DNA from: Halopseudomonas xiamenensis
GTDB lineage: Bacteria; Pseudomonadota; Gammaproteobacteria; Pseudomonadales; Pseudomonadaceae
Reading direction: 5' to 3'
Length of the DNA: 64,000 bases
NCBI RefSeq assembly: GCF_014219065.1
Contig: NZ_JACLGO010000026.1
Location: 1 to 64,000 of the forward strand
Made by a program: the position numbers and the translations under genes. This document shows, piece after piece, positions 53,179 to 60,861 of the stretch (within the stretch, counting starts at the first letter, position 1; each line of letters starts with the position of its first letter). The notes beneath the pieces were generated by a model, which was given only the letters and a program-made list of their open reading frames with translations, was not told the DNA's origin and did not search any database.

Positions 53179-54293
53179 TGAGTGCTCTGCAAACGCGCCT
53201 GACCGAAGCGCTGGGTTGTCGCTATCCCATCGTGCAGACGGCGATGGGCTGGGTGTCCGATGCCAACCTGGTGATCGCCACCACCCGTGCTGGTGGCTTC
53301 GGTTTCCTGGCTGGGGCGACCATTGCAGCGGATCAGCTGGAAGGTGAGATCCAGAAGGTGATCGCCGCCACCGGTGGCAGCAACTTCGGCCTGAACTTCC
53401 ATATGTTCCAGGAAAATGCCGCCCAGTGCGTCGATCTGGCGATCCAGTATCGTCTGCGTGCGGTGAGCTATGGTCGTGGTCCGGACCAACAGACCATCGC
53501 CCGCTTCAAGGCTGCCGGCGTACTCTGCATCCCCACCGTGGGTGCGCTCAAGCATGCGCTCAAGGCGGTGGAACTGGGCGCGGACATGATCACCATCCAG
53601 GGCGGTGAAGGCGGTGGTCATACCGGTGGCGTGCCGAGCAGCATCCTGTTGCCGCAGGTGCTGGCCGCGGTGGACGTGCCGGTGATCGCCGCCGGCGGTT
53701 TCTCCACCGGACGTGGGCTGGCCTCGGCGCTGGCCGCCGGTGCCGAGGGCATCGCCATGGGCACCCGGTTCATGATGAGCAGCGACTCGCCGACGCCCAA
53801 GGCTACCCTGCAACGCTATCTGGCAACCAGGGATACCCAGCAGATCCGGGTCACCCTGGCAGTGGATGGCATGCGCCATCGCATGGTGGAAAACCCCTTC
53901 ATCAACAAACTGGAAGCGGCCGGGCCCATGGGCCGGCTGTGGATCGCGCTGCGCAGTGCGCGCAAATGGAAGGCGCAGACCGGCATGAGCACCGGGCACA
54001 TGATCAGCACCTTCTTCAAGGCCATCAAGGATGACCCGGGTGCCATGTCCCAGGTCATCATGGCGGCCAACCAACCGGTGCTGCTGCAACGCTCCATGGT
54101 CGAGGGCTTCCCCGACGAAGGCATCCTGCCCAGTGGCCAGGTGGCGGCGGCCATCGACCAGTTGCAGAGCTGCGAGCAGATCATCGGCGAGATTGCCGAG
54201 GAGGCCGAGGCCTGCCTGCAGCGCCTGTACCAACGCATGCATCCATCCCCGGCGGAGCAAGCCGCCGGCCAACACGAGAGAGCCCAGGTATGA
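53178..54293 (+). CDS. ipdC: IpdC-like flavin enzyme (nitronate monooxygenase family)
   Basis: 371 residues. FMN TIM barrel of the 2-nitropropane dioxygenase family (PIVQTAMGWVSDANLV, IQGGEGGGHTGG, VIAAGGFSTGRGLASALAAGAEGIAMGTRF). IpdC in HIP catabolism belongs to this family and acts on the HIP-CoA rings as a redox enzyme. One-base coupling with the hydratase before and four-base overlap with echA20 after it. Assignment rests on family plus context. Confidence 0.85.
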   Translation: MSALQTRLTEALGCRYPIVQTAMGWVSDANLVIATTRAGGFGFLAGATIAADQLEGEIQKVIAATGGSNFGLNFHMFQENAAQCVDLAIQYRLRAVSYGRGPDQQTIARFKAAGVLCIPTVGALKHALKAVELGADMITIQGGEGGGHTGGVPSSILLPQVLAAVDVPVIAAGGFSTGRGLASALAAGAEGIAMGTRFMMSSDSPTPKATLQRYLATRDTQQIRVTLAVDGMRHRMVENPFINKLEAAGPMGRLWIALRSARKWKAQTGMSTGHMISTFFKAIKDDPGAMSQVIMAANQPVLLQRSMVEGFPDEGILPSGQVAAAIDQLQSCEQIIGEIAEEAEACLQRLYQRMHPSPAEQAAGQHERAQV

Positions 54294-55042
54294 ACGCCGC
54301 ATTTTCCGTGGAAATCAATCAGGGTATTGCCGAGCTGGTGATCGACAAGCCGCCGGTCAATGCCCTGGACAGCAATGAATGGCTGGCACTGGCGGCGCAG
54401 ATCGATGCGCTGGGCGCCGACCCCGAGGTGCGGGTGCTGATCCTGCGCTCGGAAGGGCGCGGCTTCTGTGCCGGCGTCGATATCAAGGAGCTGGATGCGC
54501 ACCCCGAACGCATCGTCAGGGTCAATGCCGGCAACTACGCGACCTTCAAGGCGATCCATCGCTGCGCGGTACCGGTGATCGTCGCCGTGCACGGCTTCGT
54601 GCTCGGCGGCGGCATCGGCATGGCCGGCGCCGCGGACATCCTGGTGGCCTCGCGCTGCGCCACCTTCGCCGTGCCCGAGGTCGATCGTGGCGCCATGGGC
54701 GGTGGTGCCCACTTGCAGCGCCTGTTCCCGGTGCAGAAGGTGCGCTACATGTACTTCACCGGCGAGGCGGTGACTGCCCCGGACGCCATGCAGTACGGCT
54801 TCATCGAACGGCTGGTCGAGCGCAACGAGCTGGCCGCCACGGCCCGGGAGATCGCGGCGAAGATCGCCGCTAAGAGCCCGGCGATGATCCGTATCGCCAA
54901 GGAAGCCCTCAACGGTATCGAAGACGGCAACCTGGAAGACAAATACCGCTGGGAGCAGGGCTTCACCCTGGAGGCCTACACCATGCCGGATTCGGCCGAG
55001 ACCCGCCGCGCCTTCGTTGAAAAGCGCGACGCCAGCTTCTGA
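54290..55042 (+). CDS. echA20: EchA20-like ring D hydrolase
   Basis: 250 residues. Crotonase fold with PPVNALDSNEW, GRGFCAGVDIKELD, GFVLGGGIGMAGAADILVAS and ATFAVPEVDRGAMGGGAHLQRLFP, closely following the M. tuberculosis EchA20 pattern as I recall it (GVDIKE, GGGIG, PEV.RGA.G). EchA20 hydrolyses ring D of HIEC-CoA to give COCHEA-CoA, the IpdAB substrate. Three genes after ipdB, in a tightly packed operon. Confidence 0.87.
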   Translation: MNAAFSVEINQGIAELVIDKPPVNALDSNEWLALAAQIDALGADPEVRVLILRSEGRGFCAGVDIKELDAHPERIVRVNAGNYATFKAIHRCAVPVIVAVHGFVLGGGIGMAGAADILVASRCATFAVPEVDRGAMGGGAHLQRLFPVQKVRYMYFTGEAVTAPDAMQYGFIERLVERNELAATAREIAAKIAAKSPAMIRIAKEALNGIEDGNLEDKYRWEQGFTLEAYTMPDSAETRRAFVEKRDASF

Positions 55043-55064
55043 GCAAGACCTTGAGAGTGCCACC

Positions 55065-56231
55065 ATGCAACTGACCTATACCGCCAAACAACAAGCCTTC
55101 CGCGCCGAAGTGCGCGCCTGGCTCAAGGCCAATGTGCCGAGCAAGCCGCTGGCCAGCTATGACACCCGCGAGGGCTTCGAGGAGCATCGCGCCTGGGAGG
55201 GCAAGCTGTACGCAAGCCGGCTGTCCATGGTCATGTGGCCAGAGCACCTGGGTGGTCGCGGCTGCGACCTGATCGAATGGCTGATCTTCGAGGAGGAATA
55301 CTACGCCGCCGGTGCGCCGATGCGGGTCAACCAGAACGGTCAACTGCTGCTTGGCCCGACCCTGATGGAGTTCGGCACCGAGGAGCAGAAGCGCCACTTC
55401 CTGCCGCGCATCGCCTCCAGCGAGGACATGTGGGCGCAGGGCTGGTCCGAGCCCAATGCCGGTTCGGACATGGCAGCGATCCGCAGCAAGGCGTTGCGCG
55501 ACGGTGACGAGTTCGTCATCAACGGCCAGAAGACCTGGTCGACCCGGGCGATCTTCGCCGACTGGATCTTCGGCCTGTTCCGCACCGACCCGCAGAGCAG
55601 CCGCCACCACGGCCTGAGTTACCTGCTGGTGCCGCTGGACAGCCCCGGCGTAACCATCCGCCCGATCAAGGCGCTGAACGGCAAGGACGCCTTCGCCGAA
55701 GTGTTCTTCGACGACGTGCGCGTACCGGCCGGCAACCTGCTTGGCGCCGAAGGCCAGGGCTGGCACGTGGCGATGGCCACCGCCGGCTTCGAGCGTGGCC
55801 TGCTGCTGCGCTCGCCGGCGCGTTTCCAGCAGACCGCCCGGCGGCTGGTGGAACTGTACAAGGCCAACCCGCAGGTCGCCGAGCGTGACCCGGGTGTGCG
55901 CGATGCGGTGATAGAAAGCTGGATGGGCGCCGAAGCCTACGCCCAGGCTGCCTACCACACCGTCGGCCTGGTCGAGAAAGGCGCGAAGATCGGTGCCGAG
56001 GCCAGCATCAACAAGATCATCTGGTCGGAACTGGACCTGAAGATGCACGAGACCGCCATGCGCATCCTCGGCCCCTTCGGCGAGCTGACCGGCCAGGCGC
56101 CGGAAGCGGTCGAGCAGGGTAACTGGCTGGAGGGCTTCCTGTTCGCCCAGGCCGGGCCGATCTATGCCGGCACCAACGAAATCCAGCGCAACATCATTGC
56201 CGAGCGCATGCTCGGCCTGCCGAAAGCCTGA
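55065..56231 (+). CDS. acyl-CoA dehydrogenase, pair 2 large subunit
   Basis: 388 residues from the ATG at 55065. Motifs WAQGWSEPNAGSDMAAIRS, FVINGQKTWSTRA, IYAGTNEIQRNIIAERMLGLP. Full-length FadE-type subunit, next to a shorter, divergent one. In the steroid C/D ring route FadE31, FadE32 and FadE33 form such mixed enzymes acting on the ring-opened chain; this pair is likely the equivalent. One-to-one assignment needs a tree. Confidence 0.88.
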   Translation: MQLTYTAKQQAFRAEVRAWLKANVPSKPLASYDTREGFEEHRAWEGKLYASRLSMVMWPEHLGGRGCDLIEWLIFEEEYYAAGAPMRVNQNGQLLLGPTLMEFGTEEQKRHFLPRIASSEDMWAQGWSEPNAGSDMAAIRSKALRDGDEFVINGQKTWSTRAIFADWIFGLFRTDPQSSRHHGLSYLLVPLDSPGVTIRPIKALNGKDAFAEVFFDDVRVPAGNLLGAEGQGWHVAMATAGFERGLLLRSPARFQQTARRLVELYKANPQVAERDPGVRDAVIESWMGAEAYAQAAYHTVGLVEKGAKIGAEASINKIIWSELDLKMHETAMRILGPFGELTGQAPEAVEQGNWLEGFLFAQAGPIYAGTNEIQRNIIAERMLGLPKA

Positions 56232-56241
56232 GGACGCCAAC

Positions 56242-57300
56242 ATGGACTTTACCTTTACCGAAGACCAATTGGCCTTCCGCGAAGCGATCAGTCGCTTTCT
56301 GATGACCGAAGCGCCGCCGGAGATGCTGCGCGAGATCTGGGACACCGACGATGGTCGTTCCCCGGAGCTGCGCGGCAAGATGGCCGAGCAGGGGCTGACC
56401 GCGCTGTCGGTGCCCGAAGCCCAGGGCGGGCTGGGCATGGACGATATCGCCTGGTCATTGCTGACCCAGGAGTTGGGCTACTACGCCATCGCCGACTCGC
56501 TGGCCGATACCGCCTACGTCGCCACCGGCCTGCTCAGCGCACTGCCCGAGGGCACGCCGCGCCGTGATGAAATGCTCAGCCGCATCGCCGAGGGCAATGT
56601 GCGCATCGCCGTTGGTCACAGCGTCAATCCGCTGATCGCCGACGTGCACCTGGCCGATGTGGTCCTGCTGGAGCATGAGGGCGAGGTGCATGGTCTGCGC
56701 CGCGACGCCATCGGCTTTGAACGCAACCCGAGCATCGACAGCTCGCGGCGCCTGAGCCGGGTCAGTTTCACGCCCAGCGCCGACAGCCTGGTGCTGGATG
56801 CCGGGCAGGGCCGCGCGGTCTGGGCCCAGACCCTGAATCGTGGCGCGCTGGCGGTAGCTGGGCAGAGCCTGGGCCTGGCCCAGCGCATGCTCGACCTGTC
56901 GGTGGACTATGCGGTGCAGCGCAAGCAGTTCGGCAAGCCAATCGGCAGCTTCCAGGCGGTCAAGCACCACCTGGCCGACGTCGCCGGCAAGATCGAGTTC
57001 GCCAGGCCGGTGCTGTACCGTGCCGCCCATGCCCTGGCGCACGGCGAAGCCGGTGCCGACCTGCATGTATCCCATGCCAAGCTGGCCTGCTGCGAAGCCG
57101 CCTGGCTGGCCGGCCGGCATGGTATCCAGGTGCATGGCGCCATGGGCTACACCTGGGAAGTCGACCTGCAGATGTTCATGAAGCGCGCCTGGGCGCTGGA
57201 CTCCTCCTGGGGTGACCGCGCCTTCCACAAATCCCGGGTGGCCAACGCCATCCTCGCGCCCGATGCCGCCATCGGCCCGCAATACACCTTCGCGGAGTGA
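56242..57300 (+). CDS. acyl-CoA dehydrogenase, pair 2 small subunit
   Basis: 352 residues from the ATG at 56242, 10 bp after the partner. MDFTFTEDQLAFREAISRFL, YAVQRKQFGKPIGSFQAVKHH and IQVHGAMGYTWEVDLQMFMKRAW are family motifs; the central beta domain is shortened and lacks the SEPNAGSD signature. Divergence of the FAD region is typical of the second chain of alpha2beta2 steroid acyl-CoA dehydrogenases. Confidence 0.87.
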   Translation: MDFTFTEDQLAFREAISRFLMTEAPPEMLREIWDTDDGRSPELRGKMAEQGLTALSVPEAQGGLGMDDIAWSLLTQELGYYAIADSLADTAYVATGLLSALPEGTPRRDEMLSRIAEGNVRIAVGHSVNPLIADVHLADVVLLEHEGEVHGLRRDAIGFERNPSIDSSRRLSRVSFTPSADSLVLDAGQGRAVWAQTLNRGALAVAGQSLGLAQRMLDLSVDYAVQRKQFGKPIGSFQAVKHHLADVAGKIEFARPVLYRAAHALAHGEAGADLHVSHAKLACCEAAWLAGRHGIQVHGAMGYTWEVDLQMFMKRAWALDSSWGDRAFHKSRVANAILAPDAAIGPQYTFAE

Positions 57301-57303
57301 ATC

Positions 57304-58455
57304 ATGGCCCAAGCCTATATTGTTGATGCCCTGCGCAGCCCCACCGGGCGGCGCAAGGGCAGTCTGGCCAGCGTCCACGCCATCGACCTGGGTGCCGCGG
57401 TACTCAAGGCGCTGGTCGAGCGCAACGGCATCCCTGCCGATGACTACGATGACGTGATCTTCGGCTGCGTCGATACCATCGGCTCGCAGGCCGGTGATAT
57501 CGCCCGCACCAGCTGGCTGGCCGCCGGCCTGCCGCTGACTGTGCCCGGCACCACGGTCGACCGTCAGTGCGGTTCCTCGCAGCAGGCGCTGCACTTCGCC
57601 GCCCAGGCGGTAATGAGCGGTACCCAGGATGTGGTCGCCGTCGGCGGTGTGCAGACCATGACGCAGATCCCGATCTCCTCGGCCATGCTCGCCGGCCAGC
57701 CGTTGGGCTTTCCCGATCCGTTCTCCGGCAGTGAGGGCTGGCAGGCACGTTTTGGCGGTCAGCCGGTCAACCAGTTCTACGCCGCCCAGCGCATCGCCAG
57801 CCACTGGAACATCAGCCGGGCGGACATGGAAGCCTTCGCCCTGGAGAGCCATCGCCGTGCGCTGCATGCTATCGCCGAGGGCCGCTTCGAGCGGGAGATC
57901 GTCGCTGTGAATGGCTTGGCGGTGGACGAGACGCCCCGCCAGACCACATTGGAAAAGATGGCCTCGCTGGAGCCGGTCGATGCGCAGTTCCCGGATATTA
58001 CCGCAGCTGTCTCCAGCCAGACCTGCGATGCCTCGGCGGCCATGCTGGTGGTGTCGGAGGCGGCGCTCAAGCGCTATGGCCTGACGCCCCGAGCCCGCGT
58101 GCATCACCTGACGGTACTCGGTGATGATCCGATCTGGCACCTGACCGCACCGATTGCCGCCACCCGTCGTGCCCTGCAGCGGGCCGGCATGAACATGGCC
58201 GATATCGACCTGGTGGAAATCAACGAGGCCTTCGCCTCGGTGGTCATGGCCTGGCAGAAGGAGCTGGACTACGATCCGGCCAGGACCAACGTCAACGGCG
58301 GCGCCATTGCCCTCGGGCACCCCCTCGGCGCCACTGGCGCGCGGCTGATGACCAGCTTGCTGCATGAGCTGGAGCGCAGTGGTGGCCGCTACGGCCTGCA
58401 GACCATGTGTGAGGGCGGTGGCCAGGCCAACGTGACCATCATCGAGCGGCTGTAG
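57304..58455 (+). CDS. fadA6: FadA6-like thiolase
   Basis: 383 residues. Active-site Cys in TTVDRQCGSSQQALHFAA near residue 87; NEAFASVVMAW, GGAIALGHPLGATGARLM, and the second Cys in QTMCEGGGQANVT. A working degradative thiolase, unlike the Cys-less one at 47.3 kb. FadA6 performs the thiolytic step at the end of HIP catabolism. Last gene of the operon. Confidence 0.88.
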   Translation: MAQAYIVDALRSPTGRRKGSLASVHAIDLGAAVLKALVERNGIPADDYDDVIFGCVDTIGSQAGDIARTSWLAAGLPLTVPGTTVDRQCGSSQQALHFAAQAVMSGTQDVVAVGGVQTMTQIPISSAMLAGQPLGFPDPFSGSEGWQARFGGQPVNQFYAAQRIASHWNISRADMEAFALESHRRALHAIAEGRFEREIVAVNGLAVDETPRQTTLEKMASLEPVDAQFPDITAAVSSQTCDASAAMLVVSEAALKRYGLTPRARVHHLTVLGDDPIWHLTAPIAATRRALQRAGMNMADIDLVEINEAFASVVMAWQKELDYDPARTNVNGGAIALGHPLGATGARLMTSLLHELERSGGRYGLQTMCEGGGQANVTIIERL

Positions 58456-58467
58456 CTGTTCCGGGGT

Positions 58468-58497
58468 GTAGCGCCCCGGTCCGCGTTCGGGCGCTAC
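58468..58497. terminator. REP-like hairpin after fadA6
   Basis: GTAGCGCCC / GGGCGCTAC nine-base stem with a 12-base loop, 12 bp after the fadA6 stop, not followed by T. The GGGGTGTAGCGC unit recurs at about 10.2 and 10.3 kb. Confidence 0.55.
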
Positions 58498-58523
58498 GCC
58501 AGCGAACTGGCAGCAACCCAGCA

Positions 58524-58575
58524 GGTCGGGACGGAACCCGGCCCTCCATGAATCGGGCGCTCTGCTGAGCGCGGT
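58524..58575. repeat. intergenic repeat copy 2 (GGTCG..CCCTCCATG)
   Basis: GGTCGGGACGGAACCCGGCC then CTCCATGAATCGGGCGC and a GCGCTCTGCTGAGCGC hairpin. Related to the copy at 32288 between cysQ and the flavin reductase gene. Confidence 0.5.
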
Positions 58576-58595
58576 TGTCACGAGGGAAAGGTTTG

Positions 58596-59837
58596 ATGCC
58601 AGCGAACACAGACACATATCAGGCCCCGGAACTGACGCTGGACGAGTACGACCGGATCGTCGGCCGGATCTACTCCGGTGCTCTGCACACAGCGCATTTG
58701 TATGATGCGCTGGAGGAGTTGCGGCTGCTGTTTGCGGCCCGCTTCGTTACGCTTATCCTGCATGTGGCCGATGCCGAGGACGTGGCACTGATGCTGGTTG
58801 CCGGCAATCAGGAAGTCGAGGGGCGGGTTGCGCTGTTCAAGTACTTCCCCAGTGATACACCCCTGGCGCGGTTGCCCGTGGACAAGGTGTACTGCATCGA
58901 AGACCTGATGAGCATAGCGGAATGGGAAAACAGCCGTTACTACCGCGAATATGCCCGGCCCAGTGACGTCTACCATGTGATGGGGGCGGACCTGGCTACA
59001 CAGTCGGGGATCATCGGCTTCCGCGTCGCACGGGCGCATGGCCAGCCGGCCTTTTCCATGCATGACAAGGCGTTGTGTACCCGGCTGTTGCCACACCTGC
59101 GTTGCAGTCTGGACTTTCATGACCTGCTGGATCGCCGGGAGTCCATGGGCAATCTGTATTCCGAGGCGGTCAATCGCCTGTCGGTCGCCAGCATGGTACT
59201 GGATGAGGCCGGCCATGTGCTGCAACTCAACTCGGTGGCGCGCACTCTGCTGGAACGGGCCGATGGGCTCAAGATGGTCGGCTCGCGCCTGGAGGCCAGT
59301 TACCCCAGCGATAACCGAGAGTTGTATCGGTTCATCCGCTATGCCGCCGAGTCCCGTGCCAACCTGGCTTCCGAGCCGGTATCCGCGGCCCTGTCCATCG
59401 CCCGGCCCTCGGGTCAGGTGGGGCTGGGTGTGGTGATAGAGCCGATCCGCAACAGCGGTTGGGTCGAGGGGCAGGGCCAGCCGGTGGTCATGATCTATGT
59501 GCGGGACGCCATGGGTGGGGTGCAGATGAGCAGCGAGCTGGCGCAGCAGCTGTTCAACTTCACGCCGGCCGAAACCACCCTGGCCCTGCAACTGGCCAAC
59601 GGCCTGTCGCTGGAGGAAGCCGCGGAAAAACTCGGTATAACGCGCAATACCGGCCGCGCCCACCTGCGTTCGATCTTCGCCAAGACCGGCATCAAGCGCC
59701 AGGCCGAGCTGGTCAAGGTGTTGCTCAACAGTATCGTTTCCCTCGGGCTGGGTGAAGTCGCCGAGCTGGAGAAACGCCCCGTTCCAGTGATCATCCAGCC
59801 GGAGCAGCGTTTCTCGCCGGATAATCCGCCGGCGTAG
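58596..59837 (+). CDS. LuxR-type transcriptional regulator of the island
   Basis: 413 residues from the ATG at 58596 (CGAGGGAAAG upstream). The N-terminal 300 residues have no clear catalytic motif but contain a PAS-like stretch after about residue 185 (SVASMVLDEAGHVLQLNSVARTLLERADG). C-terminal LuxR HTH: FTPAETTLALQLANGLSLEEAAEKLGITRNTGRAHLRSIFAKTGIKRQAELVKVLL. The only regulator gene in the catabolic region. TeiR of Comamonas testosteroni, which senses testosterone and activates steroid genes, is also a LuxR-type protein of about this length. No copy of the island operator is seen in front of this gene. Confidence 0.87.
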   Translation: MPANTDTYQAPELTLDEYDRIVGRIYSGALHTAHLYDALEELRLLFAARFVTLILHVADAEDVALMLVAGNQEVEGRVALFKYFPSDTPLARLPVDKVYCIEDLMSIAEWENSRYYREYARPSDVYHVMGADLATQSGIIGFRVARAHGQPAFSMHDKALCTRLLPHLRCSLDFHDLLDRRESMGNLYSEAVNRLSVASMVLDEAGHVLQLNSVARTLLERADGLKMVGSRLEASYPSDNRELYRFIRYAAESRANLASEPVSAALSIARPSGQVGLGVVIEPIRNSGWVEGQGQPVVMIYVRDAMGGVQMSSELAQQLFNFTPAETTLALQLANGLSLEEAAEKLGITRNTGRAHLRSIFAKTGIKRQAELVKVLLNSIVSLGLGEVAELEKRPVPVIIQPEQRFSPDNPPA

Positions 59838-59857
59838 TGCCCGCGCGCTCCCACCCT

Positions 59858-59876
59858 TTAGTCTCTATGGACGATG
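59858..59876 (+). promoter_or_regulatory. island operator site 9
   Basis: TTAGTCTCTATGGACGATG. AACAAT (59897-59902) starts 30.5 bp from the centre. Controls the operon from 59962 to beyond the window end. Confidence 0.78.
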
Positions 59877-59961
59877 ATTGCAAAGTGGCCGCTGGCAACA
59901 ATCGTTCCCCAGGGCTGGCAGCGCCGTATGGCTGCTCCGGCAGACAAACAGGGGAACACAG

Positions 59962-60846
59962 ATGGGAATTCTTGATAACAGGGTGGTCATCATCACCGGC
60001 GCCGGTGGCGGACTGGGTGCGGCCCATGCGCGGGTTTTCGCCAGCGAAGGTGCCTGCGTGCTGGTCAATGACATCAACCGTGACGCCGCGCAGAAGGTGG
60101 TGGACGAGATCACCGCCGCCGGTGGCCGCGCGCTGGTCAACACCTCGGACATCACCAACTATGCCGACAGCGAGAACGCCGTCAAACAGGCCATCGAGAC
60201 CTGGGGCGACCTGCATGTGGTGGTCAACAACGCCGGGGTCAACCGCGACCGCATGTTCGCCTCCATGACCGAGGCTGAGTGGGACACCATCATGGCCGTG
60301 CACCTGAAAGGCCACTTCTGCATCAGCTCGCATGCCGTGCACTACTGGCGCGACCAGGCCAAGGCCGGGCACAAGGTGGATGCGCGCATCATCAACACCA
60401 CCTCCGGGGCCGGCCTGCAGGGTTCCATCGGCCAGTCCAACTACGCCGCGGCCAAGGCTGGCATCGCCGCGCTGACCCTCAACCAGGCGGCCGAGCTGCG
60501 CCGCTACGGCATCACCGCCAATGCGGTGGCGCCGGCAGCGCGCACCGGCATGACCACCGCGGTGGAATCCATGGCCACGCGCATGGCCAAGCCCGAGGAT
60601 GGCAGCTTCGACTACTGGGCGCCGGAGAACGTCAGCTCGCTGCTGGCCTGGCTGGCCAGTGCCGAGGCCGCCGGCATCAGCGGGCGGGTGTTCGAGTCCG
60701 AAGGTGGCAGGATCTCCATCGCCGACGGCTGGCGCAGTACCCAGGGCGTGGACAAGGGGGACCGCTGGTTGCCGGTGGAAGTCGGCGAGGCCATGCAGGC
60801 GCTGCTGGCCGCTGAAGTACCGGCGCAGCCGGTCTACGGCGCCTGA
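59962..60846 (+). CDS. short-chain dehydrogenase (17-beta-HSD4/MFE-2-like)
   Basis: 294 residues with TGAGGGLG, NDI after beta 2, NNAGVNRD, YAAAK and ITANAVAPAARTGMT. The pattern is that of the dehydrogenase domain of peroxisomal MFE-2/17-beta-HSD4 and bacterial Hsd4A, which oxidise 17-hydroxyl or side-chain 3-hydroxyacyl-CoA groups. First gene of the last operon, directly before pair 3 of the acyl-CoA dehydrogenases. Confidence 0.86.
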   Translation: MGILDNRVVIITGAGGGLGAAHARVFASEGACVLVNDINRDAAQKVVDEITAAGGRALVNTSDITNYADSENAVKQAIETWGDLHVVVNNAGVNRDRMFASMTEAEWDTIMAVHLKGHFCISSHAVHYWRDQAKAGHKVDARIINTTSGAGLQGSIGQSNYAAAKAGIAALTLNQAAELRRYGITANAVAPAARTGMTTAVESMATRMAKPEDGSFDYWAPENVSSLLAWLASAEAAGISGRVFESEGGRISIADGWRSTQGVDKGDRWLPVEVGEAMQALLAAEVPAQPVYGA

Positions 60847-60861
60847 TTCGGGAGCAGAACC

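Noticed and set aside
56455-58617. 720-codon open frame on the minus strand opposite the pair 2 acyl-CoA dehydrogenase and fadA6
   Set aside because: Antisense shadow of high-GC genes; its translation is Gly/Ala/His/Gln-rich with no domain, and it spans several well-defined genes on the other strand.
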